Program-made: the position numbers and the translations under genes | Shown: positions 24,965 through 37,000 of the stretch, one piece after another | Layout: each line of letters starts with the position of its first letter | How positions within the stretch are numbered: position 1 is the first letter of the stretch | Notes under the pieces: model-generated | What the model saw: only the letters and a program-made list of their open reading frames with translations | Database searches by the model: none | Told to the model about the DNA's origin: nothing | From: Nocardia sp. XZ_19_385 | Lineage (GTDB): Bacteria > Actinomycetota > Actinomycetes > Mycobacteriales > Mycobacteriaceae | Reading direction: 5' to 3' | Assembly: GCF_015355755.1 (NCBI RefSeq) | Contig: NZ_JACVEE010000001.1 | Location: 1-64,000, forward strand | Length of the DNA: 64,000 nucleotides

Positions 24965-25741
24965 CTAGAGCGCGGTGACACGAGCCAAGGTCCGGGCGCT
25001 CCCGTCGACTTCGAGCTGCACATGCAGTGCGGTGTCGGAGCGCCAGGCACGGATGCCCACGTCGTCACCGGCCAGCACCGGACCGGCGTGCTCGAGAATC
25101 ACGCGATGCGGCCGGGCACTCAGATCCGGGAAGCGCGCCAGCGCTTCCTCGACCGCCTCCCAGTGCACCGCGTTGTTGACGTGGCCGTAGTGGTCGACAT
25201 CGGTGACCCGCAACGGGAACGGCCAGAGTTCGGTGTCGGCGGCGGCGCTTTCGGCGAGGGCGGCCCGCCAGCGCAGCCGGTGGTCGGTGGTGGCCGCGAG
25301 CATCGGCGCCATGAACCGATCGCTCATGCGAGCGGGCCGGCCGGCCTTGATGTCGACGTGGATGAGGAACATCTCCGTCTCGATCAGGCCGCCGTTCTCG
25401 CTTTCCACCTTGATGCGCATGTTGCACCAGCGATTCGACAGCGCCGCGGGCCAACGCCGCAGGTGCACATGATCGCCGAACTCGATCGGGCGCAGCACAT
25501 CGATTACGGTGCGGCGCACGATCCACCCCTGATGCAGGTCGCCCTCCTCGACCGCTTTGAGGTGGTCGTAGCCGATGTCCTGGAGGTACCGCGCCACCGC
25601 GTCCAGCCGTAGCCGCTGCCGGCCATCGGTGTCGCCCAGTCGCACCGGCCATTCCTCGTGGAATGCCCGGCTCTCGTCCAGGCACGCGGGCAACGGAAAT
25701 ACGATGTCTGCCAACCGGTCGACGGTCGTGGCGGTATCCAT
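24965..25741 (-). CDS. Acyl-ACP thioesterase (double hotdog, FatA-like)
   Basis: A 258-residue protein, the usual size for bacterial acyl-ACP thioesterases. The first hotdog holds RLGDTDGRQRLRLDAVARYL and DLHQGWIVRRTVIDVLRPIE; the second holds DVDHYGHVNNAVHWEAVEEA, with the conserved His-Val-Asn-Asn pattern. It releases free fatty acids from ACP in the cytosol. It lies 94 bases after the NRPS stop on the same strand but behind a strong hairpin, so it may be separately transcribed. If functionally linked, it could supply the fatty-acyl cap suggested by the NRPS starter-type C domain. That link is an inference. Confidence 0.75.
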   Translation of the reverse strand: MDTATTVDRLADIVFPLPACLDESRAFHEEWPVRLGDTDGRQRLRLDAVARYLQDIGYDHLKAVEEGDLHQGWIVRRTVIDVLRPIEFGDHVHLRRWPAALSNRWCNMRIKVESENGGLIETEMFLIHVDIKAGRPARMSDRFMAPMLAATTDHRLRWRAALAESAAADTELWPFPLRVTDVDHYGHVNNAVHWEAVEEALARFPDLSARPHRVILEHAGPVLAGDDVGIRAWRSDTALHVQLEVDGSARTLARVTAL

Positions 25742-25791
25742 GAACGCTCCTTCCCGAAGGTCAGGCGAGAGCGTACCGACCGGCCGACACC

Positions 25792-25823
25792 GTGCACCCC
25801 TCCGACACGTCGGAGGGGTGCAC
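25792..25823 (-). terminator. Strong hairpin after the NRPS operon
   Basis: A perfect 14-base-pair stem (GTGCACCCCTCCGA and its complement) closed by CACG, 13 bases after the NRPS stop. No T-tract. It should end the NRPS transcript before the thioesterase gene. Confidence 0.75.
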
Positions 25824-25835
25824 GGGCCGCTCGGC

Positions 25836-28800
25836 TCATCCCATGAAGGTGCCCAATATTCGGCCCACCTGGGCCATGTTCTCGGGTTGATCGAAATCTC
25901 CGTGCGCGCATTCCACGTCGAAGATGTCCATGTGTCCCCGGATGTATGGACGCCAGGCCTCCTCGAGCTCGCCCTTCGGGTCGTCCGGTCGATTACCTTC
26001 GGCGTCCACGGTGGCCGCGAAGATGGTCGCGTCGCCGTCGAAGCACGGGGTGCTGAACCCGGCGAGCAGTTTGCTGTTGTTGATCAGCACCTTCGTCGCC
26101 CGCTCCGCCAGGCTTTGGATCTCGGACGACTCGAGCTGCTCGCCGAACCTTTCCGCCACCCAATCCCGGATACTGTCCAGGGCATCGTCTTCCGAGAGTT
26201 CGGGTTCCGGATCCGAGGTCACCGGCGGTTTGCTGTCCATGATGCCCAGCATTCCGACCGACATCCCCCGCCGCTCGAGTTCACTCGCGACCGAGTGCGC
26301 GACGATCCCGCCGTAGGACCAACCCAGCAGGTAATACGGCCCCTCGGGCTGGACCCGGGTGATCTGGTCGATGTAATCCTCGATCATTTCCTGGTAGGAG
26401 CCGGCCAGCGGCCCGCCGCCCAGCCCACGGGACTGGATGGCGATCACCGGACGGTCGGAGAGGTCGCGTCCGAGCCGCTGGTAGAACCAGCCGAGACCGC
26501 CGCCGGGATGCAGGCACCACAGCGGCTCCCGCGATCCCGAGCTCTTCAGGATCAGCACCTGATCGAAATCCATGCCCGCGGCGGCATCGTCGTCGAGACG
26601 CGTCGCCAGTTCGGCGACGGTGGGGGCGTCGAAAATCACCCGTACCGGGACTTCCACTCCCAGGGTCGCGCGGATTTGGCTGGTGAGGCGGGTCGCCAGT
26701 AACGAGTGACCGCCCAGTGCGAAGAAGTCGTCGTCGATGCCGACTCGGCTGACACCCAGTATCTCGCTGAAAAGCCCCGCCAAGACGTGTTCCCGATCCG
26801 TGCGCGGCGCGCGGTATTCCTTGGCCGACAACAACTCCGGGTCGGGCAGCGCTTTGCGATCCAGCTTGCCGCTCGCGGTCAACGGCAACGCATCGAGCAC
26901 CAGCACCGTCGCCGGCACCATGAACTCCGGCAATCGCTCAGCCACCCAGCGCCGCACCTCAGCGGCGAGCAGGCCCGCCTGCGGATTGTTCGCGTGTCCA
27001 CCGAGAGCGCCTGCGGCAGTGGGCGTGCGGTACACATCGGTCAGTGCATTGCCCGCCATCGTGCCGGATTCGAGGAAAATCGCCTCCATCCGTCCGGGTT
27101 CCGCCGACCAGGTGACCGCCGTCGTGTAGCCGAGTTCCTGCCCGAGCACATGCAGGTCCTCGGGCAGCAGCCCGACACCCGCCCGATCGGCCGCGGCGTC
27201 GAGCGTTCCTTCGAAAGCGGCTGTGCGCACGCTGGTTCGGTCGTCTTCCGGCACAGGATGACCTGCTCGGATTCGGCGCGCGGCGTCGATCTGACCGAGC
27301 AGTCCGGCGTGCGGGATACCCGTGACCCGGATGCCCTCGCCGTGCTGGGCACGCAAGAGTTTCCGAAGTCCAGCGATGTCGCGGAACTCGAATTCCGGTA
27401 CGCCCGCGACAGATATCGGTGTCACCGGGTTCTTGTGCAGGACGACGTCGTACCGGTACCGCGTCAACTCGTTCACCGAGTATCCGCGCTTGAGCTCGAT
27501 CGCGACGGCGCCGAATCCGGCTGCGTCACGGCACAACTCCGAGAAATACTCCGGCGCCAGCAGCAGCTCTTGCTCAGCGGCAATGTCGCGGCGGACGCGA
27601 TCGTCCACCGCCACCGGATCCTCGCCACCATTGCGGCTGATCTGCACCGCGGTCGCGAACTCCTCCAGCAACGCGAAATTGCGTACGTCACCCACGAACA
27701 CCGCGCCACCGGGCGCCAGCAGTCCCGCGACCCGCTCGAGCACCGTCCGCAGATACGCCTGACTGGGGAAGTACTGGATGACGGAGTTCAAGACCACAGT
27801 GTCGAAATAGCCCTCCGGCAAACCAGTGACGTCATCGGCGGCCTGGGCACGCAGCTCGACCCGATCAGCCCAGCCCGCGTCGAGATCACCCAACTGCCTG
27901 CGCAGTGCGGTGATCGTCGCGGGCGCGAGATCGGTCGCCCAGTATTCCGCGCAGTCCGGCGCGACCTGCGACAGCAGCAGACCCGAACCGACGCCGATCT
28001 CGAGCACACGCCCCAGACCCAGCCCACGGATCCGTTCGACGGTCGCGGCCCGCCATTCCCGCATCTGCTCCAACGGAATCGGCTTCCCGGTGTAGCTGCT
28101 GTTCCAGCCTTCGAAACCCGCGCCGAATTCGGCCATGGGCTCCAGTTCGGGCTGATCGATGTCGGCATCGGCGTACAGGTCGTCGTAGACCCGCCGCCAC
28201 TGACCGACCAGCTCGTCTTCACCGACGGCCGGCCCGGACCGATCGGCGACCACGTATCCGATCAACTGTTTGCCGCCGGCGTCGATCTCACGCGCCACCA
28301 CCACGGCTCGAGACACCGAAGGATGCTGCGCCAGAATGGTTTCGACCTCGCCCGGTTCGACCCGGAAGCCACGGATCTTCACCTGATCATCGCTGCGGCC
28401 CGCGAACTCCAACTGGCCCAGAGCATTCCAGCGCACGACGTCACCGGTGCGGTACAAGCGGCCGCCGGCCGGGTCGAACGGATCGGCGACGAACCGCGCC
28501 GCGGTCAGCCCGGTCTTCCCGAGATAGCCCCGCGCCAACTGCTCACCGGCCACATACAACTCACCGGCCACCCCGATGGGCACCGGAGCCAACCACGAAT
28601 CCAGCACGTACACCCGCGTATTGGCGACGGGCGCACCGATCGGGACTACCGCACCCGCGATCTCGCCGGGCACGCTGAGCGCCGTCACATCGACCGTCGC
28701 CTCGGTCGGGCCGTAGAGGTTGTCGATCCGAATGTCACCCCACCGGGCCCGCAGCGTCTCGACCAGACCGCGAGTCAGCGAATCGGCTCCGGTATTCACC

Positions 28801-31019
28801 TGCCGCAGACTCTGGAACGGATTGCCCGGCAACGAGTCCGAGTGATCAGCCAGCGCCGACAGCAACGGCGGTGTCGCGAACATCTTCGTCACCGACCGGG
28901 TCTCGACCAACCGGGCGATCTCCCCCGGGTCCGAACGCTGCTCGGCCGCGACCACCAACGTGGCACCACCGCACAGCGCGGGCCAGATCTCATAGGTCGA
29001 GGCGTCGAACGCAATCGACGAATGCACCAGCACCCGGTCCGCAGGCTCCACCGGCCACGCCTGCGTGACCAGGTTGACCACGTTATGGTGGGTGATCCCA
29101 ACACCTTTCGGCACTCCGGTGGATCCGGACGTGTAGATCACATAGGCCAAGTCTTGCGACCGCAGCACCCCGGGCCGAGCATCAGCGATACCGGTCATGT
29201 CCAGCATCATCTGGGGCGACTCGGCGGCGCCATCGAGGTAGACGTGCGGAATCGCCGCGTGGCCGGGCAACAAGTGCGCGGTAGCGGAGTCGGTCACGAC
29301 GGCGAGCGGCGCGGCGTCGGACAGGATGAACGCCAGCCGATCCGACGGATAGCCCGGGTCGATCGGCAGATACCCGCCACCGGCCTTCAGCACACCCAGC
29401 AATGCCACGATCAGGTCCACCGACCTGGGCAACGCGACCGCGACGATGTTCTCGGGGCCAGCTCCGCGCGAAACCAGGGTGTGCGCCAATTCGTCAGCGC
29501 GAGCGGCGAGTTCCCGATACGAGATCTCGATGTCACCGCACACCACAGCGACGGCATCCGGAGCCTTGGCCACCTGTGCCTGGACCAGTCCGACCAGGGT
29601 GCGGTCCGAGTCGAGGGCGACGGCGGTGTCGTTCCAGCGACGCAAGACCAGTTCTTGTTCGCTGCTGTCGAGGACGTCGATCGATCCGACCGGACCGCCC
29701 GCACCCGACACCACCTGCCGCAGTATTCGCACCAGCCGTGCTGCTATCGCCTCGACGGTGGACCGATCGAACAAATCGGTCGCGTACTCGACGAATCCGG
29801 CCCACTGCTGGCCCGCGGGGGTGTTCGCGATGTTGAAGAACAGGTCGAACCGCGAGGCCGCGAGAGAGGCGTTGTAGGGCTCGAACTCGACCCCCGAGAA
29901 CTCCATCGAAGGCAGGGCGTTGTTCTGGAATGCCAGTGACACCTGGAACAACGGATGATGCGCGGCCGACCGGGCCGGGTTCAGCATCTCCACCAGCAAC
30001 TCGAACGGTGCGTCCTGATTCTCGTAGGCAGCCAGCGATTTCGCCCGGATCTGGTCGAGGATCTCGGTGAACGAAGTGCCCGGATCGACTGCGGCGCGCA
30101 GCACCCAGGTATTGACGAAGAACCCGACGAGATCGGTCAACGCGTCATCGGTACGACCGGCGATCGGGGCGCCGATCGGAATGTCCTCCCCCGCACCGAG
30201 TTTGAACAACAGCACCGCCAGCGCCGACTGCAACACCATCGACACCGTCGCGCCCGCATCAGCGGCCAGCCGCTCCACTCCGGCGCGCACCTCGGCGTCG
30301 ATTGCGAACAGCACCATGTCACCGCGATAGCTCGCGGTCCGCGGGCGCGGCCGATCCATCGGCAAACGCAACTGCTCCGGCAGACCTTCGAGCTCCCGGC
30401 GCCAGTAGTCGAACTGCTGCGACAGCACGCTGTCCGGGTCCTCCGGCGACCCCAGCAATTCCTGCTGCCACAAGGCGTAATCCACGTACTGCACCGGCAG
30501 CGGCCGCCACCCCGGCGCGCGCTGCTGCAAGCGCGCCGCGTACGCCGTCGCCAGGTCCTGCAGCAACGGGCCCATCGACCAGCCGTCACCGGCGATGTGA
30601 TGGATCAACAGCACGAGCACGAATTCGTCGGCGCCGCATCGGAAGACGCTGGCGCGGACCGGAATCTCGGACGACAGGTCGAATCCGTACCGCACCGCCG
30701 CTGTCACCGCCGCGTCCACGCCGGCCGGATCGACGTCGGTCACCGTGAACGACACCTCGGCGCTGTCGACATCGATTACCCGCTGTGACGGCACACCGTC
30801 GGCTTCGACGAAGGTGGTCCGCAGGCTCTCGTGCCGGGCGACGACATCGTCGATCGCGGCGCGCAACACCGACACATCCGCGCCGCGCAACCGCACCGCG
30901 AACGGGATGTTGTAGGTGGCGGACGGCCCTTCCAGGCGATGGATGAACCACAATCGCCGCTGCGCGAACGACAACGGAACGATCTCCGGCCGCGGGCGAG
31001 GCGCCAGCGACGTCCGGAC
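25836..31019 (-). other. NRPS module 9: C-A-MT-T-TE
   Basis: LCL C. The A pocket reads D-A-Y-F-N-G-L-V-D-K, identical to module 5. The SAM methyltransferase (VLEIGVGSG) is inserted between the A8 and A10 motifs, the usual place for N-methylation of the aminoacyl-T intermediate. The terminal alpha/beta-hydrolase TE has the nucleophile Ser in GWSYGG. Confidence 0.8.
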
Positions 31020-34000
31020 CTGGTGCCCGGCATCGAGCCGGGTGGCCAGCAGCGCCACTGTCGGAGCGTCGAAGACCGTCCGGATCGGGACCTCCACCCC
31101 GAGCACCGCCCGGATCCGGCTGACCAGGCGGGTGGCCAGCAGCGAATGCCCGCCCAGCTCGAAGAAGCTGTCGTCGGCTCCCACCCGCCGCACGCCCAGG
31201 ATCTCGCCGAACAACTCGGCCAGCGTCCTTTCCCCGGCGGTGCTCGGCGCACGATATCGGGCCGAGGACACCATCTCCGGTTCCGGCAACGCCGCGCGAT
31301 CCAGTTTCCCGTTCGCGGTCAGCGGCAGCGACTCGAGCACCATCACGACCGCGGGCACCATGAAGTCCGGCAAGCGCTCGGCCGCGAACGCTCGGACCTG
31401 TCCGCCGTCGAGCTCGTTTCCGGCCGGGCTGGTCTGATCGGCGACGACGTATCCGATCAATTGCTTGCCGCCGGTGTCGGTGTCCCGGGCTACCACCACG
31501 GCATGTGACACCGAAGGATGCTGAGCGAGTGCGGATTCGACCTCGCCGGGTTCTACGCGGAAGCCGCGGATCTTCACCTGATCGTCGAAGCGACCCGCGA
31601 ACACCAACTGCCCGAGGGCATTCCAGCGTACGACGTCACCGGTGCGATACAAGCGGCCGCCGGCCGGATCGAACGGATCGGCGACAAACCGCGCCGCGGT
31701 CAGACCGGACTTGCCGTGATAGCCGCGCGCCAACTGCGCACCAGCGACATACAGCTCACCCGATACGCCTACAGGAACCGGCGACAACCACGAATCCAGC
31801 ACGTACACACGCACATTGGCCAGCCCGGACCCGATCGGCACCGAGACGTCCGCGCCCGGAACCGTATCGGTGTCGAACAGCGTCGCGAACACGGTGGTCT
31901 CGGTCGGCCCATAACCATTGGTGACACGCACATCACCGATACGGGTTATCAGTCGGCTCACCAATCCGGAGGAGAGCTCGGCGCCACCCGCGATCACCTG
32001 AGACAAACTCCGGAACGGGTTGCCCGGCAATGGTTCCGCATGGTCGAGCAGTGCCGACCACAGCGCCGGAGTAGCGAACATCTTGGTCACTGCCCGATCC
32101 GCGATCAGCTCGGTGATCTCGGCGGGATCCGAACGCTGCGCACCAGCCAGTACCAGCGCCCCACCACGGATCAGCGCGGACCAGATCTCATAGGTGGAGA
32201 TATCGAAGGCGACCGAGGAATGCACCAGCACCCGCTCCCCGGGACCGGTCGACCACTCCTGAGCAGACACATTCAGCACGTTGCGGTGCGTGACAGCAAC
32301 ACCTTTGGGCACACCGGTCGAACCCGACGTGTAAATCAGATACGCCAAATTCTCCGGCCGCGCGGCGGGGAGACGATCGAGGCCCGCCCGGACGTGCGTG
32401 CCTTCTTCGAACGTGTCCAGAAAGAGCCGAGGTGTTCCGGTGTCGGGAAGGGTGCCGGCGGTGGCATGGTCGGTCACGACGACGACCGGGGCGGCGTCGG
32501 CGAGGATGAACGCCAGCCGATCCGAGGGATAGGCCGGGTCGATCGGCAGATAGCCACCGCCCGCGCGCAATACCGCGAGCAACGCCACGATCAGGTCCGC
32601 CGATTTGGGCAGTGCCACTGCTACGACCATGTCGGGGCCGACGCCCTGCGAAATCAGCTCGCGGGCAACCTGTTCGGCTCGCAAGTCGAGTTCCCGGTAG
32701 GTCAGCTCGGTGTCCGCGCTGATGACGGCGATCGCGTCCGGTGTCGCGGCGACCTGTGCTCCGATCACGTCGACGACGGTGATGTCGGGGAAATCGGCGG
32801 TGTGGTCGTTCCAGCGGCGCAACACCAGCTCACGTTCGTCGGCGCCGAGAACATCGATGCCGGGCACCGGGATATCCGGGTTCGTCACGAGCTGACGCAT
32901 TATTCGCGCCAGCCGTGCCGCCATCGCCTCGACCGTGGACCTGTCGAACGCATCGGTGCGGTATTCCAGGTGCAGTGTCAGCGTGGGGGTGGCATTGGCG
33001 ATGAGGGTCAGGGGGTAGTGGGACGGCGTGTTGGGACGCGGGTCGGTGATGACGAGGCCGCTGGTGCTGGTCGCTTCGCCGATTCCGGCCTGGTCGATCG
33101 GATAGGACTCGAACGCGATCAGGGTGTCGAACAGGACATTCAGCCCGACTGCCTGATGGATATCGCTCAAACCCACATGGTGGTAGTCGAGCAGTGCGAC
33201 CTGGCGTGCCTGCAAATCGGTCAGCAGATCCGCCACGGTGTCACCGGCGCCGAAACGCACACGCACCGGGACCGTGTTGATGAACAACCCGACCATCGAA
33301 TCGATACCCGGGATCGAGGGCGGGCGACCCGAAACGGTCGCGCCCGCGATCACATCGCTGCGGCCGGTCGAGCCGGCCAGCAGAATCCCCCACGCGCCCT
33401 GCACGATGGTATTCACGGTGATGCCGAGCGCCGTGGCTTGCAGGCTCAACGCCTCGGCTGTCGCCGGTGCGAGCGGCGCTTCGACCCGCACGACCCCGGC
33501 CGCGGCGGACGCCTTGCCGCCCGCCAGCAATGTGGGTTCTTGTACACCCTGGAGTTCCTGCGCCCAGGCTCGCATGCCCGCCTGGGATTCCTGCCGGCTC
33601 AACCACTTCAGGAAGTCGGTGTAGTCGGGTGCCTGCGGCATTGCCGTGGTGTCGGCGCCGGAGGCGTAGAGACGCAACAGGTCCTGGATGAGCAGCGGCA
33701 ACGACCAGCCGTCCAGCAGCACGTGATGGGCGGTGATCACCAGATCCGAGCGTTGCGCGGTCAAAAGCACGAGCGTCAGCCGCAGCAAGGGCGGAACCGC
33801 GGTATCGAAATGCGTGTCCCGATCCTCGATCAGCAATCGCTCCAGCGCCGCAGCCTGGGCGTCTGGTGCGAGCTCACGCAAATCGGCGATCCGCCAGGGC
33901 AATTCGACTCCGTCGACGACAACTTGGATCGAGTTGCCCGCGGCGTCAGCGGCGAAGGCCACGCGCAGGTTCGGATACCGGTCCAGCAGAGCCTGCCCGG

Positions 34001-37000
34001 CCGCTCGCAAGCGCGCGGCGTCGACCGCGCCGGCCAATCCGAAGACGACCTGCATGTGATAGGCGTCGAAGCCCGAACCCGCCATTTCCTGATGGAACAG
34101 CAGGCCCGACTGCATCGAGGTCAGCGGCCAGACATCCACCAAACCCGGGTAGCGGTTCTCCAGGGCCTCGATCTCGCCCTGACCCAACCGCACCAGCGAC
34201 ACATCCGACGGCGTCAAGCCGCCTGCCTCCGCAGCCGTGGCATGGCGCGCCAACCCGAGCACGGCGCTCCGCCACAGCTCGGCCAATTCCTGTATCTCGT
34301 TCTCCGCCAGCACTTCTGCGGGCGCGGCGAACATCGCCTGCAATACCGGTCCGGCGCCGGTGTCGACCACCATCGCGTTCACGTCCAGCACCGCGAGTGC
34401 GGGCATCGCCGAGGTGGCCGGGTCCAGCGGAGTGATCATCTGTCCGGCGTCCACCGCGGGTGTCCAGCCCGCTCCTTGGAGTCGTTGCGGCAAGAGGTCC
34501 GTGGAGGTGAAGCGACCCAGATAGTTGAACCCGATCTGACCGGCGGAGAACCGTTCCAGCTCAACAGCAGTGTCCGGATTCAGGTACCGCAGCAGACCGA
34601 AGCCGATGCCCTTGTCCGGCACCGCACGCAGTTGCTCCTTCACCGACTTCAACAACACACCGGCAGCAGGACCACCAGCACAGAGCTGATCCCACTCCGT
34701 ACCCCCTGCACTCAAACGCACCGGGTACACACTGGTGAACCATCCGACGGTGTTCGACAGATCGGCACCGGGAACGGCGCTTTCCTCGCGACCGTGGCCC
34801 TCCAACCGGACCAGCACCGAGTCCGCGCGCACACCCTTTTCGTCACGCCAGCGGGTAACCGCCGCAGCCAAAGCCGCGAGCAGACCGTCGTCGACGCCTC
34901 CGTGGAACAACGCGGGCAACATCGTCAGTAGAGTCTCGGTCTCGGCCTGGGGAATCTGCACCTGCACATTCCGGGCGGTGGCCTTGACGTCGATCATCGG
35001 ATCCAACGGCCTGCTGCCCAGCATCGGATCGGGGCCGTCCAATACCGAAGTCCACCAAGGCAACTCCGCCATTCGTTCCGGTCGGCTCGCCTGTTCGACC
35101 AGTCCGTGCGCCCACCGCCGCACCGAAGTCCCCGACTCCGCCAGCACCGGCCTCGATCCGGCGGAGACCGCCTGCCACGCCAACGCCAAGTCCGGCAACA
35201 GGATTCGCCACGAAACGCCATCGATCACCAGATGATGCGCGACGATCGACAACCGGCCCGCACGCGTGGGTCCGGCGTCGAACCATACGAACTGCACCAT
35301 CACACCCGCCGCGGGAGCCAACCGGCCCGCGGCCGCCGCGAGCTGCGCACCGACCACGCTCGCACTGTCGCCGCTCTCCTGGTCCGCGGCGGAGATCTCG
35401 ACGTGGTGCAGCAACTGGTCGACATCGACCGCGCCCGCCGGGGCTACGTCGAGCCCTGCGCCACGCTCGTCATCGACCAACCGCGACCGCAGCATGTCGT
35501 GACGATCGAGCACCGCCGACAACGTCGCCACCAAGCCCGCCCGATCGATACCCACCGGCAGATCCAGCAGCAACGACTGACTGAAGCCGTCGAACCCTGA
35601 TCCGCCCACGCCCCGGACCCATCGGGCCACCGGCAGCAATGGCATCCATCCCACTCCGCCGCCGGGCAACTCCGCCAAAACGGGGACCGCCGCACCACGA
35701 TCGATCGATATTGCGGCCAGCGCCGCTGCCGTCCGGTGTTCGAACACCTCACGCGGACTGATCTCGACGCCCAGCTCCCGAGCCCGTGACACCAGCTGGA
35801 TCGACCGGATACTGTCGCCGCCCAGCTCGAAGAAGCTGTCGTCCACACCGACCCGATCCAGGCCCAGCACTTCGGCGAACACGCCGGCCAGCACCTGTTC
35901 CCGGTCCGTGCGCGGTGCGCGATATCGCGCCGACGAGCTCAACTCCGGCTCCGGCAGCGCGGCGCGATCGAGTTTCCCGGTCGGTGTCAGTGGCACCGAA
36001 TCCAGCACCAGCACTACGACCGGCACCATGTAGTCCGGCAACCGCTCGGCCGCGAAGGCGCGCACCTCTCCCCCGTCGAGCCCCTGCTCGGCTGAGCTGG
36101 TTCGATCGGCGACCACATAGCCGACCAGCTGCTTGCCACCGCCGCCGATGTTGCGCGCGACCACTACCGCCTGCGACACCGAAGGATGCTGCACCAGAAC
36201 GGTTTCCACCTCGCCCGGCTCGACCCGGAACCCACGGATCTTGACCTGATCGTCGACCCGGCCCGCGAACTCCAACTGCCCGACGGTATTCCAGCGCACC
36301 ACATCACCGGTGCGGTAGAGCCGACCGCCGCTCGCATCGAACGGATCAGCGACAAACCGCGCCGCCGTCAGACCAGCCTTACCGTGATACCCGCGCGCCA
36401 ACTGCGCACCGGCCACATACAACTCACCAGCGACCCCGACAGGCACCGGCGACAACCACGAATCCAGCACGTACACACGCGTATTCGCCACTGGCGCGCC
36501 GATCGATACCACCGCGCCGTCAGCCTCATCGGGCACGACGAGCGCCGTCACATTGACCGTCGCCTCGGTCGGACCATAGAGGTTGTCGATCCGGACCGCA
36601 CCGAGCCTGGCCAACATCGCCTCGACCAATCCGCGGGTCAGCGAATCGGCTCCGGTGTTCACCTGCCGCAAACTCCGGAACGGGTCACCCGGGACCGAGG
36701 CGAGGTGCTCGACCAACGCCGACAGCAGTGGTGGTGTCGCGAACATCTTTGTCACCGACTGAGTTTCGGCCAATCGCGTGATCTCCGCCGGATCCGAACG
36801 CTGCTCGGCGGCGACCACCAGGGTGGCGCCACCGCACAGGGCAGGCCAGATCTCATAGGTGGAGGCGTCGAACGCGACCGACGAATGCACCAGCACCCGG
36901 TCCCCGGGCTGCACCGACCAGGCCTGAGCGACCAGGTTCACCACGTTACGATGGGTGATCCCAACACCTTTCGGCACACCCGTGGAACCGGATGTGTAGA

